DNA of 64,000 nt, from the NCBI GenBank assembly GCA_900541415.1, contig UQJP01000001.1, positions 1 through 64,000 of the forward strand, written 5' to 3'. The stretch comes from an uncultured Odoribacter sp. (GTDB lineage: Bacteria > Bacteroidota > Bacteroidia > Bacteroidales > Marinifilaceae). Numbering within the stretch: the stretch's first letter is position 1; the number at the start of each line of letters is the position of its first letter. This document shows, piece by piece, positions 1 to 7,437 of the stretch. A program made the translations under genes and the position numbers. The notes under the pieces are model-generated. The model saw nothing but the letters and a program-made list of their open reading frames with translations, did no database searches and had not been told where the DNA came from.

Positions 1-418
1 AAACGTCCGTTTATTTAAAAGGAAACCAATTTGCTTTCAGAACATTGAAGCATCTATCGGAGAGGTATTATAGATTTTATATAAAACAGCCGAAGAATGT
101 TGAAAATAATATATTGCAATGAACGCCCCATCATATACAATCCAAAAACTACAACTTAAGAATCATTATTACAAGTTTATTTGTCGTCACGATCACGCCA
201 TAATCATTATTCCAACAATTCCCCGATAAAATTTCAAGTTTACAAAATTTCACCTATAATTTCCATTACAAAAAATTCTACGACAGACGTATAGGACAAA
301 GTAAGTCGGACGAATAGAAAGAAAATAGAGTATAAGACATACAAACAAACACAACACCCTTAAAATAAACAAAAGAAAGTGGCAGGAAGACACCTATCCA
401 ATCAGACATCTTATTCTT
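1..418. other. left-edge gene-free stretch
   Basis: No gene is recognised here. Two plus-strand frames run in from the left edge and close early, one at about position 74 and one at about position 119, so the tail of a gene lying outside the window is possible. Neither tail (about 23 and 39 residues) resembles a family I can name. The rest is AT-rich and lies downstream of the minus-strand glycerophosphotransferase gene; no strong hairpin terminator is visible. Confidence 0.4.
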
Positions 419-1654
419 TCATTCTGTCCGTGCCACATCTTTATCGTCATGTTCACGACCTGTCAGTACATTCACAATCCCCGCAGCAGCCTTTCCCCGG
501 TAATCTCCCCAAAAACGTTCGGTAATGCAAGCGTATTTACTCCGATCATATTCCCCCTCCCTCATCACCTGTAACAATGCGCCGAAATCATACACCACCG
601 CCCCTGCCACGTTTTCCAAAAAAGGATAATTAAAATCCCTTTCCCGAACATACTCCTTGTAATCGTAGAGATACAACACAGCATCTTTATCCTTCATCAG
701 CAAATAGTCGTACAGAATGGATGAATAATCCGTAATAAGCACATGCGTATAGGGTAAAAGGGTATATATATCCACATGCGAATCGAGCAACATTAAATGA
801 GAATTTTGCCCGAAAACACCCGGATCGATCTTCATGATCGGATGGGGTTTAAAAAGAAACAGGCTATCCGTTTCCTGCATAAAACGATCCAGCTTTTCCA
901 TATCCAGATGGGCCGCGAACAATTCCTTTTGGGAATCGCGCCAGGTAGGCATATAAAGATACACCTTTTTATATCGGTGAATCCGGCCGATCAGCTCTCT
1001 GGTCACCAGAGGCTCATATCTATCGATAAAATTCTTTCTCCGTTCTTCACCCCACAGCAACACGTCGTTCCGGGGATAGCCCAAATTCAGGCATTTTTCC
1101 AAAGGAATACGGAAAGCCTGGGCGAACTTTACAGATTGGAAATCGGTGGAAGATAAAAAGTAATCGGGACGCTGGTACACAAAAGGATAAAAATATCTTT
1201 CCCGGAAAGTTTTACGCACATAGCGATCGGCCAGCGGCCCGTTCTCAATACAAAATTCAATCTTTTTCAAACCTACCCCATGCCACAGGTTCACTTTCAC
1301 CGTCCCTCCGGAGGTGAAATAACATATATCGGAACTATAATCATTGAAAAAATAATATTTCCCCCGCAAAGTATAATACAATCCCGGCAACGAAAAAAAT
1401 GAATACGCTTTTAAACCTTTGGAACGGATTTCCCGAACCACGGCACTTTTATAACTGATCCACACGGCACAAATTTCCGGCACTTGTTCCGAAACGTAGA
1501 TAAACAGATATTTTGCATTTTGATTGAACGCTCCCCGGAAACTACCGAACACCCACACTTTCCGGCTTCGTGGAAAAAGAAAAGAAAAAGGGAAAAAAAG
1601 ATAACCGGCAGCATACGCCAGTATCTTCATCCAGAAAGCGATTATTTTTTTCAT
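419..1654 (-). CDS. CDP-glycerol glycerophosphotransferase family protein
   Basis: This 411-residue protein looks like a TagB/TagF-type polyol-phosphate transferase, which moves glycerol-phosphate (or a similar unit) from a CDP carrier to a surface glycan at the cytoplasmic membrane face. Family hallmarks visible are NLWHGVGLKK, STDFQSVKFA, NLGYPRNDVLL, YMPTWRDS, LFKPHP and ITDYSSILYDYLL, in the expected order. A hydrophobic stretch near the N terminus may anchor it. The start was set at 1654 because the frame stays open to 1750 but a -7 promoter element lies at 1678-1685, inside that extension. In a Gram-negative organism the acceptor is probably a capsule or O-antigen rather than teichoic acid. 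No other glycan genes adjoin it. Confidence 0.8.
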   Translation of the reverse strand: MKKIIAFWMKILAYAAGYLFFPFSFLFPRSRKVWVFGSFRGAFNQNAKYLFIYVSEQVPEICAVWISYKSAVVREIRSKGLKAYSFFSLPGLYYTLRGKYYFFNDYSSDICYFTSGGTVKVNLWHGVGLKKIEFCIENGPLADRYVRKTFRERYFYPFVYQRPDYFLSSTDFQSVKFAQAFRIPLEKCLNLGYPRNDVLLWGEERRKNFIDRYEPLVTRELIGRIHRYKKVYLYMPTWRDSQKELFAAHLDMEKLDRFMQETDSLFLFKPHPIMKIDPGVFGQNSHLMLLDSHVDIYTLLPYTHVLITDYSSILYDYLLMKDKDAVLYLYDYKEYVRERDFNYPFLENVAGAVVYDFGALLQVMREGEYDRSKYACITERFWGDYRGKAAAGIVNVLTGREHDDKDVARTE

Positions 1655-1677
1655 TTTGGAATTGTTCGTTAACTTTA

Positions 1678-1685
1678 CAAAAGTA
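1678..1685 (-). promoter_or_regulatory. -7 promoter element of the glycerophosphotransferase gene
   Basis: The minus strand reads TACTTTTG, matching the Bacteroidota -7 consensus TAnnTTTG, 23 bases before the ATG at 1654. A matching -33 element was not clear. Confidence 0.5.
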
Positions 1686-1719
1686 TGAATCTTCCCTAAA
1701 AAGAAAAAATCCTTATAAA

Positions 1720-1755
1720 ATAAAACGAGAGTGCCCCAAAACGGCGGCACTCTCT
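1720..1755 (-). terminator. terminator after the PCMD/outer-membrane barrel pair
   Basis: A perfect 9-bp stem (1727-1735 with 1746-1754, GAGAGTGCC/GGCACTCTC) encloses a 10-base loop. On the minus strand it is followed by a T-rich run, as expected of an intrinsic terminator 27 bases after the barrel gene's stop. Confidence 0.7.
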
Positions 1756-1781
1756 ATTGTTACTTCTCGATATTTTCCAAC

Positions 1782-2570
1782 TTAAAACACATAACCGAAA
1801 CCGATATTCAGGTAGATGCAATACATATCGAAGCTCACACTTTCAAATCCTTTTTTAAAGATCGAGTTTAAGCCCCAGGTCAGGTCTGCATACACATTCA
1901 AATGCCTGTATGCCTTCCATTCCGTTCCAACATCCACTCCCCACTGGAAACGGCGCAAATCCTTTGAAAAATCATAAGTGGCCTCGCTCACGGTGGCTTT
2001 ATCCCCGGTAGGATCTCCTTCCCGGATATAACCGTCATACGCACTTCCCGAAAAATCGCGGGAAGTCACCAGCGACAAATAAGGACCCGCTTTCAGTTCC
2101 CAGCGTTTCGACACCTTATAAAGCGCCTGAATAGGAAAAGTCAGGTAAGAGTTTTTTACATCGGTTTTCACATATCCTGTCCATGCTCCCACCAAATGTC
2201 CCGGATTTTCAGGATCGTTAGAGATCATGTCCATGTGGTAATTTTTTACCCGGGCATCTGTCTTCATTCCTTTATTTTCCAAACGAATCCCCATCAGCAA
2301 TGCCCAATCCGAGTTGAACCATTTAATCACATCCCCCTCGATAGCAATCTGCAATCCCGGACGGAAACTGTTGATTTCCCGGATTTCAGCCGGAAGGGGA
2401 AGCGGCGAAACACCTCCAAAATTAAAGCCTGCTTTCACCCGGTATTCCAATCCTCTCAATGCCGACCAGATCAAACCGCTCGACGTTTCCGAATTTTCTG
2501 CAAAAGTCACCGATGACAAGCCTAAAAACACTAATAAACAGACACTTCTTAATTTATTCATTTTTTTCAT
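1782..2570 (-). CDS. outer-membrane beta-barrel protein (PorT-like)
   Basis: The 262-residue product has a cleavable signal peptide (MKKMNKLRSVCLLVFLGLSS, then VTFA) followed by alternating amphipathic strands typical of an 8-stranded outer-membrane barrel, ending in the aromatic tail NIGFGYVF that fits BAM recognition. Family members in Bacteroidota are usually annotated as PorT-like or opacity-like barrels of unknown role. The ATG at 2570 is preferred over an upstream TTG at 2576. It starts six bases after the PCMD gene stops, so the two are co-transcribed and their products may act together at the outer membrane. No specific function can be read from the sequence. Confidence 0.75.
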   Translation of the reverse strand: MKKMNKLRSVCLLVFLGLSSVTFAENSETSSGLIWSALRGLEYRVKAGFNFGGVSPLPLPAEIREINSFRPGLQIAIEGDVIKWFNSDWALLMGIRLENKGMKTDARVKNYHMDMISNDPENPGHLVGAWTGYVKTDVKNSYLTFPIQALYKVSKRWELKAGPYLSLVTSRDFSGSAYDGYIREGDPTGDKATVSEATYDFSKDLRRFQWGVDVGTEWKAYRHLNVYADLTWGLNSIFKKGFESVSFDMYCIYLNIGFGYVF

Positions 2571-2576
2571 ACTCAA

Positions 2577-3719
2577 TTATTCACAAATGACTTCTACATC
2601 GTCCACATATAAGGTGCTTCCCAGTGCTCCGGCAAAATAAGCACCGTCCCGGCTGGAGGTAAATACCACGGCCAGATTATATCGATACTCCTTTGATTTT
2701 GCCTCCACAAAAGGACAAGTCCCTTTATAAGTGTCGTAATCAAAAGAAATTTCAAATTTCTCGTACGCCTCCATATTGACCGGCGCATCCGCATCGGTCA
2801 CTTTCATGTTATTCAGCCGTGCCAAAGCAATGATACGGTCGCTGCTCAAAACATTTTCCCCGTTCAGAGAGCCCTCTTCAGCATCGTAAAGCACGGCATA
2901 AATATCACCGATGTCTTCCCTGCCGGGAACTTCCTGTTTATCACCCGACGAATTTTTTATAATAAAGGGAGCCCCCCTTTTATATACATAGCGTCCCTTA
3001 AAAGTGATCGGCTTTTTCCCAAATGGCAACCCGAAAAGTGTGGCTTTCAAAGGCTCTTTCATAGCATTCCCTACATCAAAACTACCGATAAAAAGATTTC
3101 CGGCAGCGATCGGCATTTTTACCGTCTCCCCGAATTTTCCCGTACTTTTAGTCACCAACTTCAATCCTTTTCCCTGATAACCTTCATTCACAGATACGGT
3201 TGGAAACTCTTTCGGTGAAGAAGCCACTCCGGTCAAAGCAAATCCGGGATTACCGGAAGCCCAAATATATTGTTTGATAGCTCCTCCCGCTGTCGGCACC
3301 TCTTCATAAAACACCTCATATTTACCCGGTGTTTCATACAATTCAAACTGGTAACGGGTGGTGATCTCTGAAGTGTCTACGCTAACCGTGTACACTTTTT
3401 CCCAATTCCCGTCCTGGGAAGTCACTGTATATTGTTGCGGTTGCGAAAAATCGAGCATCGTTCCGCTGGCCGGCTCAATCGTCGCTCCCGGAGTAATCGT
3501 AAATTCAGGGGCTAATTTTTTCAAGTTGATTCGGGGAATCGCCAAGGCCATAACCCGCGTATTAGAAACAAGGGCATCGCCTTTAATATTTATATCCGCA
3601 TTTCCCTGCTCATTCTTCACAACACAGGTTAAAATATCCGCTTCTGCATTTAAAGGTTCATCCTGAATACAAGACGTTCCCAATAAAAGTAAAGGCAGAT
3701 ACAAAAATAATTTTTTCAT
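2577..3719 (-). CDS. PCMD domain-containing lipoprotein
   Basis: This 380-residue protein begins with a lipoprotein signal peptide (MKKLFLYLPLLLLGTSC, lipobox Cys at about residue 17). The first third (roughly residues 20-120) looks like a small beta domain containing the segment YTVTSQDGNWEKVYTVSV, common in DUF5018/PCMD proteins. The remainder resembles the putative carbohydrate metabolism domain (PCMD): a beta-rich fold with GRYVYKRGAPF in the middle and a terminal segment LYVDDVEV. PCMD proteins are often paired with outer-membrane barrels, as here, but their biochemical activity is not established. The start at 3719 was chosen for the signal peptide; the open frame continues to 3782, across a likely promoter at 3752-3759. 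Confidence 0.75.
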   Translation of the reverse strand: MKKLFLYLPLLLLGTSCIQDEPLNAEADILTCVVKNEQGNADINIKGDALVSNTRVMALAIPRINLKKLAPEFTITPGATIEPASGTMLDFSQPQQYTVTSQDGNWEKVYTVSVDTSEITTRYQFELYETPGKYEVFYEEVPTAGGAIKQYIWASGNPGFALTGVASSPKEFPTVSVNEGYQGKGLKLVTKSTGKFGETVKMPIAAGNLFIGSFDVGNAMKEPLKATLFGLPFGKKPITFKGRYVYKRGAPFIIKNSSGDKQEVPGREDIGDIYAVLYDAEEGSLNGENVLSSDRIIALARLNNMKVTDADAPVNMEAYEKFEISFDYDTYKGTCPFVEAKSKEYRYNLAVVFTSSRDGAYFAGALGSTLYVDDVEVICE

Positions 3720-3751
3720 AGTTTCAAATTTTACGTCCATTCTTTCGGCGA

Positions 3752-3759
3752 CAAAGATA
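3752..3759 (-). promoter_or_regulatory. -7 promoter element of the PCMD/barrel operon
   Basis: The minus strand reads TATCTTTG, an exact match to TAnnTTTG, 32 bases upstream of the chosen PCMD start. It supports the shorter start. Confidence 0.55.
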
Positions 3760-3893
3760 CAATTTTTCAACAACAACCGCATGCTCCATAAAAACAGGTA
3801 AGCGTTTCTTATCTTTACGACAAAAGATGGTAAAAATGTTTCAATCGTCCTTTTTCTCCCTGCTGATTATCAATAGAATATAAAACCAAACAC

Positions 3894-5150
3894 TTACTGC
3901 ATCAACTCCGGCGTCGTGTCTACCACTTTATATAATTTATCTCCCCTTCTTATCTTTTCAGGGGTCGGCATGGAAAAAACAGCTCCTTTTTCCACTTTCC
4001 GTACAGATTGTAAATCCACCCGTAATTCCGGCACTTTCATTTGAATGACCCCGGTCGTGGTTCCGGTAATTAAAATCTCATCCCCCACAGCCAGTTCTCC
4101 CGATTCCAGTTTAAACTCCCCTACACCCAGATTTTTAAAATAATTCGTAATTTTTCCCAGCAGCACCTTTTTCTTCGTGGCTTTGGAGCCGTACACCTCG
4201 CTCCACTCTCCCAATCGCTGTCCCAGGTAATAACCATCCCAAAAACCCCGGTTAAACACGGTAGATAATTTTTCTTTCCACGCTTCGATCTTTTCCCGCG
4301 TATAGGTATCGTCCAGATAAGCCTGCACCGCCTCGCTGTAACATTCACACACCGTACGCACATATTCCGCCGAACGGGCGCGTCCTTCTATTTTAAAAAC
4401 CCGTACGCCTGCATCGATCATTTTGTTCAGAAAACCAATCGTGCAAAGATCCTTCGGCGACATGATATATTCGTTCTCTATATCCAGCTCGATTTCATTG
4501 TCACGGTCTTTCACCGTATAGGCCCGCCGGCAGATCTGATTGCAGGCGCCCCGGTTCGCCGACGCATTTTTTTCGTGAAGACTGAGATAACATTTCCCGG
4601 ATACAGCCATGCAAAGCGCACCGTGGGAAAACATTTCAATCTGGATTAAACGCCCCTTCGGCCCCCGCAAATCATTTTCCACAATCTGACGATGAATCGT
4701 CAGAACCTGGTCGAGATCCACCTCCCGCGCCAAAACCACCACATCGGCATACTGCGCATAGAAACGCACCACCTCGTAATTGGTGATATTGCATTGGGTG
4801 CTGATATGCACCTCCACTCCTACCGAATGGGCATACAGGATGGCCGACAGATCGGAAGCGATAACAGCCGTCACCCCCGCCTCCCGGGCACAATCGATCA
4901 CAGCATGCATTTTCTGCAATTCGTTATTGTAAATCACCGTATTTACAGTAAGATACGTCCTGACTCCTTTTTCATTACAGATAGAAACGATATTCCTCAA
5001 ATCCTCCAACGTGAAATTAGCCGAAGAGCGGGCACGCATATTCAATCCCTCCACCCCGAAGTACACGGAATCCGCACCGCCCTGCAAAGCGGCATACAAC
5101 GATTCGTACGAACCCACCGGAGCCATTATCTCAAAATCTTTTCTATCCAT
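3894..5150 (-). CDS. peptidase U32 family protein (RNA hydroxylation type)
   Basis: The 418-residue protein begins with the U32 signature EIMAPVGSYESLYAALQGGADSVYFG (seen here as residues 7-32) and carries the family Cys set C180, C187, C203 and C207 in GALCMAVSGKCYL and RGACNQICRRAY. Although named after a peptidase, characterised relatives RlhA and TrhP (YegQ) support hydroxylation of 23S rRNA or tRNA, with the Cys cluster thought to hold an iron-sulfur centre. The C-terminal part (about residues 330-415) is a small beta-barrel-like domain. It is a single-gene unit with a promoter-like element 43 bases upstream. Which RNA it acts on cannot be decided here. Confidence 0.85.
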   Translation of the reverse strand: MDRKDFEIMAPVGSYESLYAALQGGADSVYFGVEGLNMRARSSANFTLEDLRNIVSICNEKGVRTYLTVNTVIYNNELQKMHAVIDCAREAGVTAVIASDLSAILYAHSVGVEVHISTQCNITNYEVVRFYAQYADVVVLAREVDLDQVLTIHRQIVENDLRGPKGRLIQIEMFSHGALCMAVSGKCYLSLHEKNASANRGACNQICRRAYTVKDRDNEIELDIENEYIMSPKDLCTIGFLNKMIDAGVRVFKIEGRARSAEYVRTVCECYSEAVQAYLDDTYTREKIEAWKEKLSTVFNRGFWDGYYLGQRLGEWSEVYGSKATKKKVLLGKITNYFKNLGVGEFKLESGELAVGDEILITGTTTGVIQMKVPELRVDLQSVRKVEKGAVFSMPTPEKIRRGDKLYKVVDTTPELMQ

Positions 5151-5192
5151 ATTGTAAAATTCTAAAGATCAAACCTTCCCTGAAACGGGTTA

Positions 5193-5200
5193 CAAAGGTA
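5193..5200 (-). promoter_or_regulatory. -7 promoter element of the U32 gene
   Basis: The minus strand reads TACCTTTG (TAnnTTTG consensus), 42 bases before the ATG at 5150. No clear -33 element. Confidence 0.5.
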
Positions 5201-5310
5201 AAGTTTAAATCGGGAATTTAAAAGATGGTAAATTCTAAACAAAATCACCCTCTATCGTTAAATGTTCGGTTAAGCACAGGCATCTGCTTAGCTGTACAGG
5301 AAATTTGTTA

Positions 5311-5318
5311 TACTTTTG
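5311..5318 (+). promoter_or_regulatory. -7 promoter element of the nhaC-like gene
   Basis: TACTTTTG matches TAnnTTTG and lies 89 bases before the ATG at 5408, implying a leader of roughly 80 bases. The -33 element is not convincing. Confidence 0.4.
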
Positions 5319-5407
5319 CACGGCAATGCAATCTATTCTGTTTCAAAAACCTTTTTTTCAAGGAAAAGTATACTTAAGAATTGCTTTAGGACTTTAGAAA
5401 ACCATAC

Positions 5408-6847
5408 ATGACAAAAATAAAACATCCGACACTTTTCCAGGCACTGCTTCCGGTTGGTGTTCTTATTATTCTGCTTTTTTTCAATGTCAGCTATTTCGAC
5501 GACCCGTTGGGCGGATCGAACCAGATCGCCCTATTTATAGCCGCAACGATTTGTGGAGTGATTGCCGGATTCAACCGGGTGACCTGGCACGATATTCAGC
5601 GTAAAATCCTGCAAACAATCAACTCCGCCATGCCTGCCATTCTGATTCTGCTCCTGATCGGGGCTTTAAGCGGAGCCTGGATGATCAGCGGAGTGATTCC
5701 CGCCATGATCTATTACGGGGTCGACATCATGCACCCCTCCTATTTCCTGCTCGCTTCGGTAATCCTGTGTGCCGTTGTATCTCTCGCCACGGGAAGTTCC
5801 TGGTCCACTGTCGCCACCGTAGGGGTTGCCATCATCGGCGTAGGCAACGCTTTCGGGCTTAATCAGGGGTTAGTGGCGGGCGCTGTCATTTCAGGCGCTT
5901 ATTTCGGCGATAAAATGTCGCCCCTGTCCGACACCACCAATCTGGCTCCGGCAATTGCCGGGACAGACCTTTTCACCCATATCCGCTACATGGTGTATAC
6001 CACGGTCCCGACCTTAATCCTGACTCTGATCATTTTTGGTGTTATCGGATTATTCCACCTGACGGAAGACACCGTGGTCAATACCGAGTTTATTAAACAG
6101 GGTATCGGCGGCTCTTTCCGTATCACCCCCTGGTTACTGTTAGTTCCGGTTTTCCTGATCGTTATCATTATAAAAAAAGTTCCTCCTATTCCGGCCATGG
6201 TCGCAGGTACAGCTCTCGGCATCCTATTTGCACTGATTTTCCAGTCGGACTTGCTAAATCACTTCATTGCAGAGGGCTTATTTCAAAACAAGTATCAATT
6301 GCTGATTCAGGCCACGGGCAGTTCCATGAGCCTGACAACAGGCGTTCCCGAAGTGGACGAATTGCTGTCAACCGGAGGAATGAGAGGTATGCTCGACACG
6401 GTATGGCTGATTATTGCAGCCCTCACTTTCGGTGGAGTGATGGAAGCCAGTGGTTCCTTGAAACGGGTGAGTGAAATGTTTTTGAAAATGATCTACAACG
6501 ACACTTCTTTGGTCGGAACAACCATTTTAACCTGTATCTTTTTTAATATCACCGCTTGCGACCAGTATCTCTCCATCGTTGTTCCGGGGAAAATGATGCA
6601 AAAAATCTATGAACAACGGGGATTGAAACCGGAAGTCCTTAGCCGGGCATTGGAAGATTCAGGCACAGTGACCTCGGTTTTAGTGCCCTGGAATACTTGC
6701 GGTGCAACCCAATCGCGCGTATTAGGCGTTCCTACCCTCGAATATCTGCCTTTTTGTTTCTTCAACCTAATTTCCCCCTTAATGAATATTTTCATTACCT
6801 CCATTCACTATAAAATAAGGAAAAGCAAGACAGAAGCATCTTCCTAA
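5408..6847 (+). CDS. Na+/H+ antiporter NhaC family protein
   Basis: The 479-residue protein is a polytopic inner-membrane transporter with about 11-12 hydrophobic segments. It shows NhaC-family features: GSSWSTVATVGVAIIGVG, the loop GAYFGDKMSPLSDTTNLAPAIAG with its acidic and polar residues, FNITACDQYLSIVVPGKMM, and EDSGTVTSVLVPWNTCGA near the C terminus. Family members exchange external protons for internal sodium, or swap organic acids (malate/lactate type), so the substrate is uncertain. It stands alone between two divergently arranged promoter regions; nothing beside it hints at a dedicated metabolic partner. Length and start agree with the family. Confidence 0.88.
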   Translation: MTKIKHPTLFQALLPVGVLIILLFFNVSYFDDPLGGSNQIALFIAATICGVIAGFNRVTWHDIQRKILQTINSAMPAILILLLIGALSGAWMISGVIPAMIYYGVDIMHPSYFLLASVILCAVVSLATGSSWSTVATVGVAIIGVGNAFGLNQGLVAGAVISGAYFGDKMSPLSDTTNLAPAIAGTDLFTHIRYMVYTTVPTLILTLIIFGVIGLFHLTEDTVVNTEFIKQGIGGSFRITPWLLLVPVFLIVIIIKKVPPIPAMVAGTALGILFALIFQSDLLNHFIAEGLFQNKYQLLIQATGSSMSLTTGVPEVDELLSTGGMRGMLDTVWLIIAALTFGGVMEASGSLKRVSEMFLKMIYNDTSLVGTTILTCIFFNITACDQYLSIVVPGKMMQKIYEQRGLKPEVLSRALEDSGTVTSVLVPWNTCGATQSRVLGVPTLEYLPFCFFNLISPLMNIFITSIHYKIRKSKTEASS

Positions 6848-6975
6848 AAACAACACCCTCCCATACACTTGTATAAAATAAGACGGCCTCCATCCCTGAA
6901 AAGAGAAACAAAACCTCGTCGTGCAACACCGAGAACAGAAGGCTAATAACCATTTGTCAAAATTTATTTTCACAA

Positions 6976-7011
6976 AACTAATAACTTAGTTGTACAACTA
7001 AAATATTAGTT
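6976..7011. promoter_or_regulatory. 36-bp palindromic operator over the blaI-type promoter
   Basis: A perfect 16-bp palindrome, TTAGTTGTACAACTAA (6986-7001), is flanked at equal distance by AACTAATA (6976-6983) and TATTAGTT (7004-7011), giving a 36-bp palindrome with only two mismatched pairs. BlaI/MecI-family repressors bind TACA/TGTA-type dyads and control their own promoters, and the core contains TGTACA. The site overlaps the predicted -33 and abuts the -7 element of the repressor gene, so autorepression is the natural reading. Confidence 0.75.
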
Positions 7012-7020
7012 ATATATTTG
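6990..7020 (+). promoter_or_regulatory. promoter of the BlaI/M56 operon
   Basis: A TTG at 6990-6992 serves as a candidate -33 element and TATATTTG at 7013-7020 matches the -7 consensus TAnnTTTG; the 20-base spacing fits Bacteroidota promoters. The gene starts 24 bases downstream. The -33 element lies in the centre of the palindromic operator. Confidence 0.65.
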
Positions 7021-7043
7021 TGTGTACCTAATTTAAAACCACA

Positions 7044-7418
7044 ATGAAAGAACTGACCAAAGCAGAGGAGCAAATCATGCAAGTGTTATGGGATTTAGAC
7101 CGGGCATTTGTGAAAGAGATCATCGACAGGCTACCCGATCCTAAGCCTGCATACAACACCGTGTCTACTATCGTCAGGATTTTACAGGATAAGGGATTTG
7201 TCGGGCACGAAGCCTACGGAAAAAGCCATTGTTACTACCCTCTGGTCGATAAAAACACATATTCCCGGAAGTTTTTGAAAAATTTTATCGGGAACTATTT
7301 TCAAAATTCCTTTAGCCAAATGGTGTCTTTTTTTGCACGGGAAGAAAACATCGACCTGCAAGAATTGGAAAAGCTACTGGAAGAAGCCCGCAAGGCCCAG
7401 GACGACAAAGAAGAATGA
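7044..7418 (+). CDS. BlaI/MecI/CopY family transcriptional repressor
   Basis: This 124-residue protein has the BlaI winged-helix layout: LTKAEEQIMQVLWDLDRAFVKEIIDRLPDPKPAYNT includes the recognition helix region around residues 20-50, followed by the wing (GFVGHEAYGKSHCYYPLV) and a C-terminal dimerisation helix. BlaI repressors are dimers released from DNA when the partner membrane peptidase is triggered. Its partner is the M56 gene starting 19 bases downstream, and its probable operator is the 36-bp palindrome just upstream. The signal is unknown; nothing here encodes a beta-lactamase. Confidence 0.92.
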   Translation: MKELTKAEEQIMQVLWDLDRAFVKEIIDRLPDPKPAYNTVSTIVRILQDKGFVGHEAYGKSHCYYPLVDKNTYSRKFLKNFIGNYFQNSFSQMVSFFAREENIDLQELEKLLEEARKAQDDKEE

Positions 7419-7437
7419 TCTTTTAAAGCAATAAGCG

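Noticed and set aside
1655..1750. N-terminal extension of the glycerophosphotransferase
   Set aside because: It spans a -7 promoter element and a terminator-like hairpin, so it is unlikely to be translated.
3894..5150. Classical collagenase-type peptidase for the U32 protein
   Set aside because: Only general U32 features are seen; characterised relatives with this Cys set act in RNA hydroxylation, so a peptidase label was not given.
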